Part shown: positions 1 to 8,932 of the stretch, piece by piece | Position numbering within the stretch: the stretch's first letter is position 1 | Layout of the letters: the number at the start of each line of letters is the position of its first letter | Assembly (NCBI GenBank): GCA_007026445.1 | Contig: VDMD01000001.1 | Coordinates: 2,170,001-2,234,000 of the forward strand | Reading direction: 5' to 3' | Source: Schizophyllum amplum | Lineage: Eukaryota; Basidiomycota; Agaricomycetes; Agaricales; Schizophyllaceae | DNA length: 64,000 nt | Made by a program: the position numbers and the translations under genes | Notes under the pieces: generated by a model | What the model was told of the DNA's origin: nothing | The model's input: the letters and a program-made list of their open reading frames with translations, nothing else | The model's database searches: none

Positions 1-583
1 AAAAAAATTAGGAATTGTACGGAAAGCTTCACTGTGGCTAGCTTATTGTAAACCAGATTGCAATGTTGAATTCCTGGGACAATCATTCTTGTCTGTTACA
101 CAAAATGCTTTGTAGCTTAATAATCAATGCATAGCACTCTTATCTAAAATGTACAAAATACTCAGTCAGAGCACTAAAAGCTAATATGTCACACAGAAAG
201 CTGTGTGGGGTAATTACGGATATCATCACACCCACTGCTAAAGGCATATCATGACCATAGCTATAACCGTCTAATTGTACTCTGTCCAGAACTTACAAGT
301 TGAGCACTCCTAGATTGGAATCGAGTAGTTTGATTGAATTCATACCTGTTCTCAAGCTGTGTGATTACTCTGCAGTTGAAATCAGTATGTAACGAGGCAA
401 GGCCTCGTAGAGCTTATTCTCCTTATATCACGCACGTATAAACAGAACCGCAAGATGCAATTCAGTAGGTATACGTGATGGTGTGTGACAAGAAGGAAGC
501 TGTCCCAATCGGGACAGCTTCGCACACGTTATACAAAATATAATAAATAATAGTTAAGTCCTTTTGGGGCGCTCCCCCTTACA
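1..583 (-). repeat. Possible retroelement LTR-like tail (partial)
   Basis: Read on the minus strand, the sequence downstream of the 684-aa frame has a purine tract (GGGGGAGGG, about 583-594) followed at once by TGTAAGGGGGAGCG, the arrangement of a polypurine tract next to an LTR start. An inverted repeat around GAAGCTGTCCC lies near 499-524. The other LTR and the LTR end are not visible, so this is a suggestion only. The rest of 1-550 is AT-rich and shows no gene. Confidence 0.3.
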
Positions 584-955
584 CCCTCCCCCTGAGACGT
601 GGCACACGTCTCCATCCTTCAAGAAAGGCGCGTCCGTTGACGCGGAATAGTCCAAGATAGGCCGGTGCATCGCGATGATGCCCCGGCGCGCGAGTGAGTA
701 CAAGATGAGCCGGTGCATCAGATAGATACACCGGCGCCGAGAATGACAGATACAATAAAAACAGACGAGGGTTACACATTGCGCGTAACGTCTCGTCTGG
801 AGCAAGTTCGAATACCAGGGCGACCCGCAGATCAGAGCCATCCGGTCTCGTGATACGGCGACCCCCGACGAACGACCACAGTCAGCCCACCGGAGACGAC
901 AACGCCGCCGGTGCTGTTGCGTCGAGGCGCGTCGCGGACGATCTCGTCCGCGCGC

Positions 956-3010
956 CTACGACGGCTCTGCGGCCCCGCTCTCTGTCGACACAGCGGCCGG
1001 CCCGGCGGTTGTCTGACCGCCGTCCCCGGTTGTTGTCTCGGTCATCACCACGTCGTGGGCAGTCGACGATACGTCAACTGCCGTCGAGGCACTCGCGGAA
1101 GGGTCCGCGGCCGGGGTCGAACCGGTGGCGGGGATGGCGCTGGTCGTGGCGGGCGATGGCGCTGATGGCGGAGGCGGCGGCGGCGGCGCGCGGAGTGATG
1201 GGTCTGGCCATGACGCGACCTGGATCGGAATGCAGGGGCCAAACTGCTCGGCCTCCAGCGCCGTACGCGGGTTGTAGAACAAGTGTCCGAGGGGGTCGAC
1301 GATGTCGCCCTGCAACGCTGTAGGCCGCAGTACGAGGCGCTGGGTGTCGCCAGGCATGACCGGGTCGGCGTAGCGTACGCCGTTATGGACATCACCACTG
1401 AACGACGTCCAGTAGCGTGGTCCTGGTAGCCCGACAGGCCACGTGTTCAGTCCACGAAACTGCAGGGCGGCCACGTATGCACGCCGCATAGCCGCGACAC
1501 CATCGGGGGACGTCATGGACGACGCGCGCTTGTACACGTACTCGATACAGTACGGCAAGGCGTTGCCCAACTCGATCGTGCTGACCCCGATGCTGGTCAG
1601 GTACGCGACGAGCGTTGAGGACGTCAACGGTCCCATTGCGAACGGGTCGTACGGCGTAGCCGTACGCACGGTGGTGGTCGGCGTCTGCAGGGCCTCGATC
1701 CAGGCCTCATACCCGACCCGACCCGTGTCGAGCGGCACGCACATCACCTCGATGATGAACATCACGAACAAGTCGCGGAAGCTAGCGGCTTCCGCAAACG
1801 TGAACAGCGTCGGGATGGCCAACGACACTAGTCGGTAGCCCCGTACATGAGGAATGGAGATCAGGATGATCTCCTTCGTGTACTCTACGGAGCGTATGCC
1901 CCGCGGCGCGGTGATGTGGTTCGCCGCGTAGTACGACAGCATCGGCCCCAGGCCAGATCGCTTTCCCGGCTGGCTCTGCTGCCCCTTTGTATGGCCAGGC
2001 CACTTGGGCATCTGGCTCTGCCCGAGGAGGAAGCGTTGCGGCCGCGTGCGCAAGAACTTGTCGCACGCCTGGGCGACCTTGACCTCGTTCGTGTACAACA
2101 CGCGATGACGCAAGTCGTCGGATGTGATGTTCTCGGGGTCGACCTCGCAGATGTCCAAGAACGTCTGCACCAGCCGCTTCATCTCGGGGTCCTCGATCTC
2201 GGTTGGATCGCGGCCCTGTAGCACCTCATCGAGTGATATGGGGGGCGGCGGTTTCGTCCGCCCCGGGCGCCCGACCGCCCCCTGCCGCGGTAGCCCTTGC
2301 CCGCCGCGGAAGAACGTTCCGCGGCCACGCATGTTTCCTCCCGCTGCGAGGGTCAGACCCTGTTGCTGCGGTAGGAACGCCTGCGGCTGCGAAGCCTGCG
2401 GCGGTAGGGCCTGCGGTGTTGGCGGTAGTGGCGGTGCGCTGGCTGACCCGCCAGCGCCTTGTTCCCACCCGCGGCTCCTCTGACCTCCGCTGGTCCTCGT
2501 CGCCTTCCGCTTCTGGCCGACGGAGCTGCCGTCGTCCTCGTCGCTCGACGTCGCGCGGTCCGAGTAGTCGTCCATGTAGCCATCGGTCACGACGGGGCCG
2601 ATGGTGAACGGCATACCGGCGCTTGGGTACGGCTGGGCCGTGCTCATGCTCGCGCTTGCGCCCCCTCTCTCGGCAGTGGACCACCGGTCCACTCCCTTTC
2701 CAGACGACCGCTTGGCGCGTCCGATGATGCGGCGCATAGCATCCTCGCGCTCTTGCCCGCGGAGGATGTCCTCCTCGGCGAACTCAATCCACAGACGCGG
2801 GGCCGTGTTCGTATCCACGAGCTGGTCCGACATCGTGGAGTAGCGCGACGGCACACGATCAGTGTGCAGCTGCTCGCGCACGCGCCACTGGTCCAGCTCA
2901 CAGTATGCCATCGTCAACTTGTCGTTGGTGTGCTGCAACTCGCCTCGTACGACCTCTACGTCGCAGCTTGTGCTGTACCACGGTTTGTAAACCGACCCGA
3001 CAATATACAT
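956..3010 (-). CDS. Unrecognised 684-aa protein, possibly element-encoded
   Basis: This is a long open frame without obvious introns; I do not recognise a family. The N-terminal third is polar and low in complexity, with an acidic SSDEDD patch, a basic QKRKATR stretch and an RG-rich segment (RGRGTFFRGG). The middle (about residues 270-540) looks like folded, partly hydrophobic protein. The C-terminus is a proline/serine/alanine-rich tail containing a run of eight prolines. The first ATG (3010) lies inside the inverted repeat that starts near 2971, so the native start may be the ATG at 2911 or may be lost. A purine tract and LTR-like TGTAAGG follow the stop by about 370 bp, which would fit a gag-like protein of an LTR element. 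No CCHC knuckle, protease or reverse transcriptase is visible. Confidence 0.5.
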   Translation of the reverse strand: MYIVGSVYKPWYSTSCDVEVVRGELQHTNDKLTMAYCELDQWRVREQLHTDRVPSRYSTMSDQLVDTNTAPRLWIEFAEEDILRGQEREDAMRRIIGRAKRSSGKGVDRWSTAERGGASASMSTAQPYPSAGMPFTIGPVVTDGYMDDYSDRATSSDEDDGSSVGQKRKATRTSGGQRSRGWEQGAGGSASAPPLPPTPQALPPQASQPQAFLPQQQGLTLAAGGNMRGRGTFFRGGQGLPRQGAVGRPGRTKPPPPISLDEVLQGRDPTEIEDPEMKRLVQTFLDICEVDPENITSDDLRHRVLYTNEVKVAQACDKFLRTRPQRFLLGQSQMPKWPGHTKGQQSQPGKRSGLGPMLSYYAANHITAPRGIRSVEYTKEIILISIPHVRGYRLVSLAIPTLFTFAEAASFRDLFVMFIIEVMCVPLDTGRVGYEAWIEALQTPTTTVRTATPYDPFAMGPLTSSTLVAYLTSIGVSTIELGNALPYCIEYVYKRASSMTSPDGVAAMRRAYVAALQFRGLNTWPVGLPGPRYWTSFSGDVHNGVRYADPVMPGDTQRLVLRPTALQGDIVDPLGHLFYNPRTALEAEQFGPCIPIQVASWPDPSLRAPPPPPPPSAPSPATTSAIPATGSTPAADPSASASTAVDVSSTAHDVVMTETTTGDGGQTTAGPAAVSTESGAAEPS

Positions 3011-3290
3011 AAGTCATCTTGCAATCTGTACGTGAACCTCACGGGGCCGGCAATTGCCGTTCCGTGAGCTCGCCGCTGTCCTCCGGGGTGCCGGGCGATG
3101 CCCATAACGGGCACCGTCGGCTGATAAAGCCAGATAAACGCGGCACGCGAGCCTCCCGACGCGTCGGGAAGCTCGCGTGCCGTGCTGATGCGCTGTTCGG
3201 TGACGTCACCCCGACGCCCCGACGCGTGCGGGGCGCGTTGCGCCTGCCGCCGCCGCCGCCGCCGGGCGTCGTCGGGCGCGCGTAAATCAA
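2971..3290 (+). repeat. Left arm of T1 inverted repeat
   Basis: This arm is nearly identical to the reverse complement of 5978-6176 joined to 7741-7855. It includes the GTGACGTCACC palindrome, the hairpin of AGCCTCCCGACGCGTCGGG and a CCG-rich run. Similarity continues at lower level to about 3420. Confidence 0.8.
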
Positions 3291-5977
3291 AAAAAAATGT
3301 ATATTATAGTATATAGAAGCAGTCTAGTAATGTATAAGTAAAGGGGAGCAGCGAGGAACAGCGAAAAGGCGAGAAAAGGGCAGGCGAAAATTTTCGCCTG
3401 CCCTCGCAGCACGGGCACTGCACTGGTAGGGGAACGGAGGGTGTTATGGAGACGGTAGGTGTGGGGAAATGGCCATGGGCGTTGGCATTGATAACCGCTG
3501 CGCCCCTGGACAGGCGCTGGATGGGCGGCAGCGCGATTGGGGGATGGCGCGTGCACGTCGTTCAGACGTGGCAGCGGGTCCGCGAAGCGCACCGAGCACA
3601 CACGCAGCGCTTCAAGAGCACTGGCGCGCACACTCGCGACACGCCTATGCGTGTACATGCGCGCTGGGGGTGGCTGCGCGCAACTCGACGGCCACCGCGG
3701 CGCAAGCCGCGATCGCACGCGCTCGCACCCCAGCCTGTGCATGCCCATGTGTCTAGCGCCGTGAGGGGGACGCGTAGACGACTAGGGGAACGCGGTCGCG
3801 CAAGAGCACGATGCGCGCCTGACGCCGCGCGCTGGGCCGCGCCGACATGCGGATGCACATCGACGACAGGCACAGCGGCGGCGGGCCAGGGAAGCGTGAG
3901 GGGGAAGGGTGGGTGGTGGTGTGGGCAAAGCGCAAGCCTCTGCTTTTGCGCTGCAACCGCTGTGGCGCGGGAGGTCGCGAACGCCGCCTCCGTTGGAGGT
4001 TGGAGGCGGTGTTCGATCGTTTTGTTAGCACTGGTTGTGAATATATTGTTTGATAAGACGCACCTAGGGGGCTAAGCAGAGCCCCATCCCTCTAAGTATG
4101 ACCTCCTGCGTGGTTCGGTTGAGGATCTGACGACGTCGAGGCTGTCGGGGTGGACGTGCGAGAAGAGGCGGGCGACGGCGAGCGTGACATCATGATCACG
4201 CGCAACGCGCGACGTAGTCACCTGGACAATATGCGAAAGCTCGCAGAAGTAAAGGAGAGGGGCAGGGGGCGCGCGATGGGTCGTCGGTGGTGGCGATGAG
4301 TATGTGTTGTTCTTTGGGACCGTAAAAGGCGTTCTTTGGGACCGCACGGATGCCGGTCCGACCCTCGGACCGACATCCGAGAGCGGTCCTCGTCGCCTTC
4401 GACGGTCTCGGAAACGCGCCGCAATGTATTTTAGGGTCTTCTAACGTCGGGGTACTATCTAGAGTACATAGAATAGCTACCTCACGAAATTTGAAGGAAA
4501 TTGAACCATCGGAAGGGGGTGAACTAGCAAACGAGTCCAGTAGAGGAGTGAAGCTGACGGTTCTGAGCGTTGTGCGTGTCGAGCGAGAGGCCGATCTCGG
4601 GCGTCTTCTGCAGGAATCTCATTCCAAAAAATGCTAGGCTGTAAGATAAGTAGTATATGTATCTAATACATGTGCCATTGCTGTATGTAAGGGTTCAGAT
4701 GCATAGGATCAAGCTGATGAGTGGAAGACTGCTCATAGTCTGCTCTATATCATCATCTTGAGTCTTCTTACTTCAGCTTATAATCATCAAAGACTATATC
4801 AAAGCTATAAGGTACTTTACAGATGGTCTGAAAGGTCAGTACAGGCGAGAACAAGGTCCGATGGGCCCCCATCGCGCGCGCGCCGCCGCCGAACGCGTTC
4901 ATTCAGACGCGTTCGTGACGTGACGGTCACACCTGCTCCTCCTCCTCGACCTTCATCGCGCCGCCGCCGGGTCGCCGCAAGACGCGCCGAGCGCCTAGAA
5001 TACGTAGGATATGGGCATGGGGCCCCCAAAGGTGCGTTTACCAACCATATGACGCGTAATTTCTGCTTATGGATTCATTTCTTTCGCTGTGAAGGCCTGA
5101 GGCGGCCGCGCATGCGCTCGCGCCGCCTTAGAGAGCCCCTCCTTCGCGGCCTCTACCACCTTCGCCCACAGTGAGGTAGGGGACAACGCGGAGGGGCTCT
5201 TTGAGGCGATGTAAACGCGCGTGCAGCCACCGTGTAGGATGCACGACGCGGACCGGCATCAAGGCCATTGCGCGGCAGCCTCTCTCCTCCCCACCCCCCA
5301 ACGGGCGCTCACATAGCGCTTTCTAACCCCTCCCTCTCACACTGCACTCCGTCGACCGCCGTGCGCGTCCTCGCCGTCACCGCTCACCCGCATACCGCGC
5401 GCAACAAGGCCGACAACGCGCTCCAGCGCGTCGCGCCCCCCACACGTTTATGCGACCTTTCAGGTCGCATAGCGTAAATGCTGGTACTAGCCGGTGTGCG
5501 GGAGGTCGCGTCGATGGCTGCGAGCGGCGGCAGTCGAGCAAGCGGCGGCATAGTCGCGCACGACACGCACACGCCACCTTCGCGCTTCGGCGTGAAGTCT
5601 GGCGTGGCGCTCGTGATCCTACATGCTGTACCGCTCTGCCTACCGCTCGCTACTCGCCCACCCGCACGTCGTGCGCGCCGGCCGACAAGCCCAACGGCGC
5701 GCTCCCACCCCCGCGATCACGCCATCCGTCTGCAGCGCCTGTGTCCTCCGGCGCGGCGATGGGTTTTTCTGGCACAGGGGCTGTTAATCCACCACCTCAC
5801 ACACCTCTGGCAGGCCCCTCCCCTTCCCCCTCCCCCGAGCAACGCAAGCACATCGGGGGCGAGTGAAAATTTTTGCTCGCCTTTCTTTGTGCTTTGCAGT
5901 GTCCCCCGTCCTTCCATACACTCATATATGATACTATGTACCTTTTAGATACATTATATACGCTTAATTGGATTTTA

Positions 5978-6176
5978 CGCGGCCTCAACGACGCGCAGCG
6001 CGGGCGGCGGCAGGCGCAACGCGCCCCGCACGCGTCGGGGCGTCGGGGTGACGTCACCGAACAGCGCATCAGCACGGCACGCGAGCTTCCCGACGCGTCG
6101 GGAGGCTCGCGTGCCGCGTTTATCTGGCTTTATCAGCCGACGGTGCCCGTTATGGGCATCGCCCGGCACCCCGGAG
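5978..6176 (-). repeat. Inner part of right arm of T1 inverted repeat
   Basis: This is the reverse complement of about 3081-3285. It stops at CCCCGGAG, exactly where the LTR of element A begins. The arm resumes after A at 7741 with the duplicated CGGAG. Confidence 0.8.
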
Positions 6177-6313
6177 TATCAAGAGAAGAATGCGCAAACA
6201 CTGACACAAACACGCAAGATGACGGTCAAAGACGAAAGCTTAAGTGACAGGTGTAACTCGTAACTAAGTGTGACTATCCCAATCGGGCCGGTCCAAGCAC
6301 ACCAACTCCAACA
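6177..6313 (-). repeat. 3' LTR of element A
   Basis: This 137-bp repeat is identical to 7604-7740. On the minus strand it is preceded by the purine motif GGTGGGAG, the likely plus-strand primer. Confidence 0.92.
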
Positions 6314-6409
6314 CTCCCACCTGTGCGCCAGACCGCAGGGAAACTCCCACCTAACCAGGCAACTCCCACCTAATCCTGCAGCTCCCACCAAATCCTGCAA
6401 CTCCATGGA

Positions 6410-7471
6410 TCACGAGAACAGAGGGCTCACGCCATGAGCGTGCCCGGCACCGCGGGAGGAGGCCGAAGAGGACACGGGCGACGGGGCGCGGTACGGCGAA
6501 GGCGAACGGTGACGGGGAGGGGAGGACTGACGATGAGGGATGACGTACGTGCCGTAAGCCTGGTGAACCTGGTAGGCCTGCTCCACCTCTGCATCCATCT
6601 CCGCCACCGATTGGGCCATGTTCGCATTGAGGTGGACCTTGTCCATGATCCTCTGCTTGATCGCCTCCGGCATCGAGAACATGCAGAAGGCAGCGATATG
6701 ACCGGGGTGCCCGCACCGATGACAGTCGCTGCTGTTGACGTCGCACCAGCGGTAGCCCTTGTCATCCATCCAGGATGCGCTGAGGTCCAATGTGCGATCA
6801 CCAGAGCGAGGCTCCGCATCCTTCCGCTGGGGACGCCCAGAGCGAGCGGCATTCGCGGCTAGGAGCCGCGAAGTATCCTCCTCCTCCGTCTTGACGAAGT
6901 CGTAGTTGAGCGCAGGGGACGAGGTGAGGGTGCCGATGGCGCTCGTGAGGGTGGGCTCGGTGGACTGGGAGAGGAGGGTGGTGCGGACGGTGAAGAAAGC
7001 CGGGTGGATGTTCATGAGGATGACGTCCAGGATCTCGGTGTCCGCAACGGAGATCCCCATGTCAGTGAGGACACGGGCCTTGTCCCGAACAGTGGTGATG
7101 AACTGCTCAAGGGACTGGGTGGGGAAGTCATGAGAGCACTGGTAGAAAGCCTTGCGCGCTGCAACGCGTCTAGCCATGGTGGACTTCGTGTACTTCGCCT
7201 TCAGCGTTGCGTACATCTCCCAGCCTCCATACTTGTCCTTCACGACCGCCTCCACATCCCTCTCCAGCCTCGTAGCAAGAACAAAGCCGATGGCATTGTC
7301 TAGAGCGACATCGGCATCAGCCACCTTGGTGGTCTTGTCGCTGGTGACCCAGGTGGCGTTGATGCCGCGGCAGAACCTGACGATGTTCTCCTCGAAGGCG
7401 TACCAGTTCTCCTCCCCCCGGAGCTTCTCCTTGTCCATAAGACTGTTGACAGCATAGCTGGGGATCGACAT
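6410..7471 (-). CDS. gag: Copia-type Gag protein (element A)
   Basis: Intact frame of 353 aa; the start at 7471 (MSIPSYAVNS) is chosen because the longer frame runs into the leader, primer site and LTR. Residues about 10-200 have the copia Gag pattern (EENWYAFEENIVRFCRG, then WEMYATLKAKY). A CCHC zinc knuckle CHRCGHPGHIAAFC lies near residue 260. The tail is rich in arginine, serine and proline. Gag forms the particle that packages element RNA, and the knuckle binds RNA. The stop is followed by about 96 bp and the 3' LTR, so no pol has been cut off from a longer frame here. A second, truncated copy of the same gag is at 21835. Confidence 0.9.
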   Translation of the reverse strand: MSIPSYAVNSLMDKEKLRGEENWYAFEENIVRFCRGINATWVTSDKTTKVADADVALDNAIGFVLATRLERDVEAVVKDKYGGWEMYATLKAKYTKSTMARRVAARKAFYQCSHDFPTQSLEQFITTVRDKARVLTDMGISVADTEILDVILMNIHPAFFTVRTTLLSQSTEPTLTSAIGTLTSSPALNYDFVKTEEEDTSRLLAANAARSGRPQRKDAEPRSGDRTLDLSASWMDDKGYRWCDVNSSDCHRCGHPGHIAAFCMFSMPEAIKQRIMDKVHLNANMAQSVAEMDAEVEQAYQVHQAYGTYVIPHRQSSPPRHRSPSPYRAPSPVSSSASSRGAGHAHGVSPLFS

Positions 7472-7585
7472 AGTGGGTAGATGGTGCAGATAAGGGCGAT
7501 CGATGGGGGCGAAAATTTTCAGAGGATGAAAAAGCGAGTTTTTGAGCGTCAAAAAGCGAGTTTGGGGGTTGGGGGATATGATTAG

Positions 7586-7603
7586 AGCGCGGGGCTCATA
7601 ACC
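7586..7603 (-). other. Primer binding site of A (half-tRNA type)
   Basis: On the minus strand GGTTATGAGCCCCGCGCT follows the LTR end directly. It is complementary to the anticodon stem-loop of initiator tRNA-Met (..GGGGCTCATAACC), not to a tRNA 3' end. Confidence 0.8.
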
Positions 7604-7740
7604 TATCAAGAGAAGAATGCGCAAACACTGACACAAACACGCAAGATGACGGTCAAAGACGAAAGCTTAAGTGACAGGTGTAACTCGTAACTAAGTGTGA
7701 CTATCCCAATCGGGCCGGTCCAAGCACACCAACTCCAACA
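7604..7740 (-). repeat. 5' LTR of element A
   Basis: This 137-bp LTR lies next to the primer site and is identical to 6177-6313. It shares about its first 30 bases (TGTTGG..TTGGTGTGCTTGG) with the lone LTR at 22035-22175. Confidence 0.92.
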
Positions 7741-7855
7741 CGGAGGACAGCGGCGAGCTCACGGAACGGCAATTGCCGGCCCCGTGAGGTTCACGTACAG
7801 ATTGCAAGATGACTTATGTATATTGTCGGGGTGTATTACAATCCGGGGTACAGCA
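7741..7855 (-). repeat. Outer part of right arm of T1 inverted repeat
   Basis: This is the reverse complement of about 2971-3085, displaced from the inner arm by the 1564-bp insertion of A. The first five bases, CGGAG, repeat the five bases before A (6172-6176). Confidence 0.8.
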
Positions 7856-8932
7856 AAAGGTGGGGAGGGCGATGGGCACGCCGACCGCAATGCAGCGCTC
7901 ATCGCCCCTCGCGCTCGCGCGACGCTGGGGCGCGCGTCGGTGCGCACGGGCCGTAGGGACGCAGAGCGAAGGGAGAGATGACGAGTGGGCGGGGCGAGCA
8001 GGCGGGCAAGCAGCACGGCCAGCAGCGCGTTCGTGCTGCTCGCCTGCTGCTCATCATCGCGATCGGATCCCGCGCGCCGCGCCCTCGTCAGCGATATCTA
8101 GGCTCAGCCAGGCGCATGCCGCGCAGGCCTCAGCGAGAAGCCAGCGCGTTCGACAGCTGGCGCAGCGCCTCATCGCCGCCTCCGCTTCCCCGCCTCCCCC
8201 ACCCTCGTTTAGCCTCCCATCCCGCGCCTCGCCTGCCCCTTGCCCACAGCGTGCATACGCCCGCCGAGTCACCCACCCGTGCGGCGCACAGCGCTGTCCA
8301 CGCGCGAGCACGCCGCCGACCGCCACCCGTCCCTCGCGCGACGCGCGATGCCATACGGCCTACGGCCGTAAGCGCTTTCGCGCTCGTCGTAGGAGACGTT
8401 CGTGCCTCGGCGTACACGCAAGCAAGCTCGGAGGGCGAGCAGCCTGTTTCCCGCACTGCGCGCCGCAAGCCGCGCGTCGCGCGCTTCCCCCACCCGATCC
8501 CGCTCGCGTCGCGTCACGTCCCCACTATGCAGTGGGGACATGGCATCTTCATTTTTAGCATTTCATGTACCTACTATATCCTACATACATTTTATTTTAA
8601 TTTTCCCGCTGCTGCGCAGCAGCGCGACGCCGGCGCCGCGTGTCGCGGCGAGGGCGCGCCTGGCAGCGACGCCGGCAGGGCGCCATCAGCGCGCAGCCGG
8701 CACGCCACGGTGCCGGGCCCGAGGGCCGGCGCGTGCCGGGCAAGCCCGAGCGGAGCCGTGCGGGCTCGCGCGCGCATACGAGCCGGGTCCCAGCCGCCCG
8801 CGCGGGCTGCCCTAAGGCCTGCCCAGCGAGCCGGACCAGCCCGATAGCCCTAGAAGGGCTCTGGCTCGTCGGTATGTTGGCTAGAGACTTTACTTCGGCC
8901 AATGTAATCAATGCCTTGGAAACTTCCGTCAT
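7856..8932. other. GC-rich spacer, no gene seen
   Basis: The sequence is GC-rich with overlapping frames on both strands but no recognisable protein, plus an AT-rich patch at about 8540-8605. Base composition resembles the inner parts of the long-repeat family at 38-49 kb. Confidence 0.5.

Larger units (their letters stand above)
6177..7740 (-). mobile_element. Copia-type gag-only element A, complete
   Basis: Two 137-bp LTRs (6177-6313 and 7604-7740) look identical when read base by base. Each starts TGTTGGAG and ends TTGATA on the minus strand. The element is flanked by the 5-bp target duplication CGGAG (6172-6176 and 7741-7745). Between the LTRs there are only a leader, one intact gag gene and a short 3' region. 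No protease, integrase or reverse transcriptase is present. Identical LTRs and an intact frame point to recent movement, which must have used polymerase supplied by another copia element. Confidence 0.92.
2971..7855. mobile_element. Long-TIR, coding-poor element T1 (split by copia A)
   Basis: Sequence from 2971 to about 3290 reappears inverted at about 5978-6176 plus 7741-7855. The right arm is interrupted by the copia gag element A. The outer ends read TGCTGTACC..CGG..TTGTAA, then CCCGACAATATACATAAG. Inside each GC-rich arm lies an AT-rich block followed by a palindrome around AAAATTTT (about 3378-3403 on the left, 5865-5880 on the right). With A removed the element is about 3.3 kb. The interior 3420-5840 has no convincing gene, only GC-rich overlapping frames. 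Clear target duplications were not found at the outer ends. The order TIR, AT block, AAAATTTT is shared with the 38-49 kb array, so T1 looks like a diverged member of that family. Confidence 0.65.

Noticed and set aside
800..830. Possible tRNA B box (AGTTCGAATACC)
   Set aside because: Poor match to the B-box consensus and no cloverleaf can be drawn around it.
3446..5948. Many long GC-rich open frames in T1 and in 38-44 kb
   Set aside because: Frames are open on both strands at once with arginine/proline/alanine-rich translations and no domains, as expected of GC-rich non-coding DNA.
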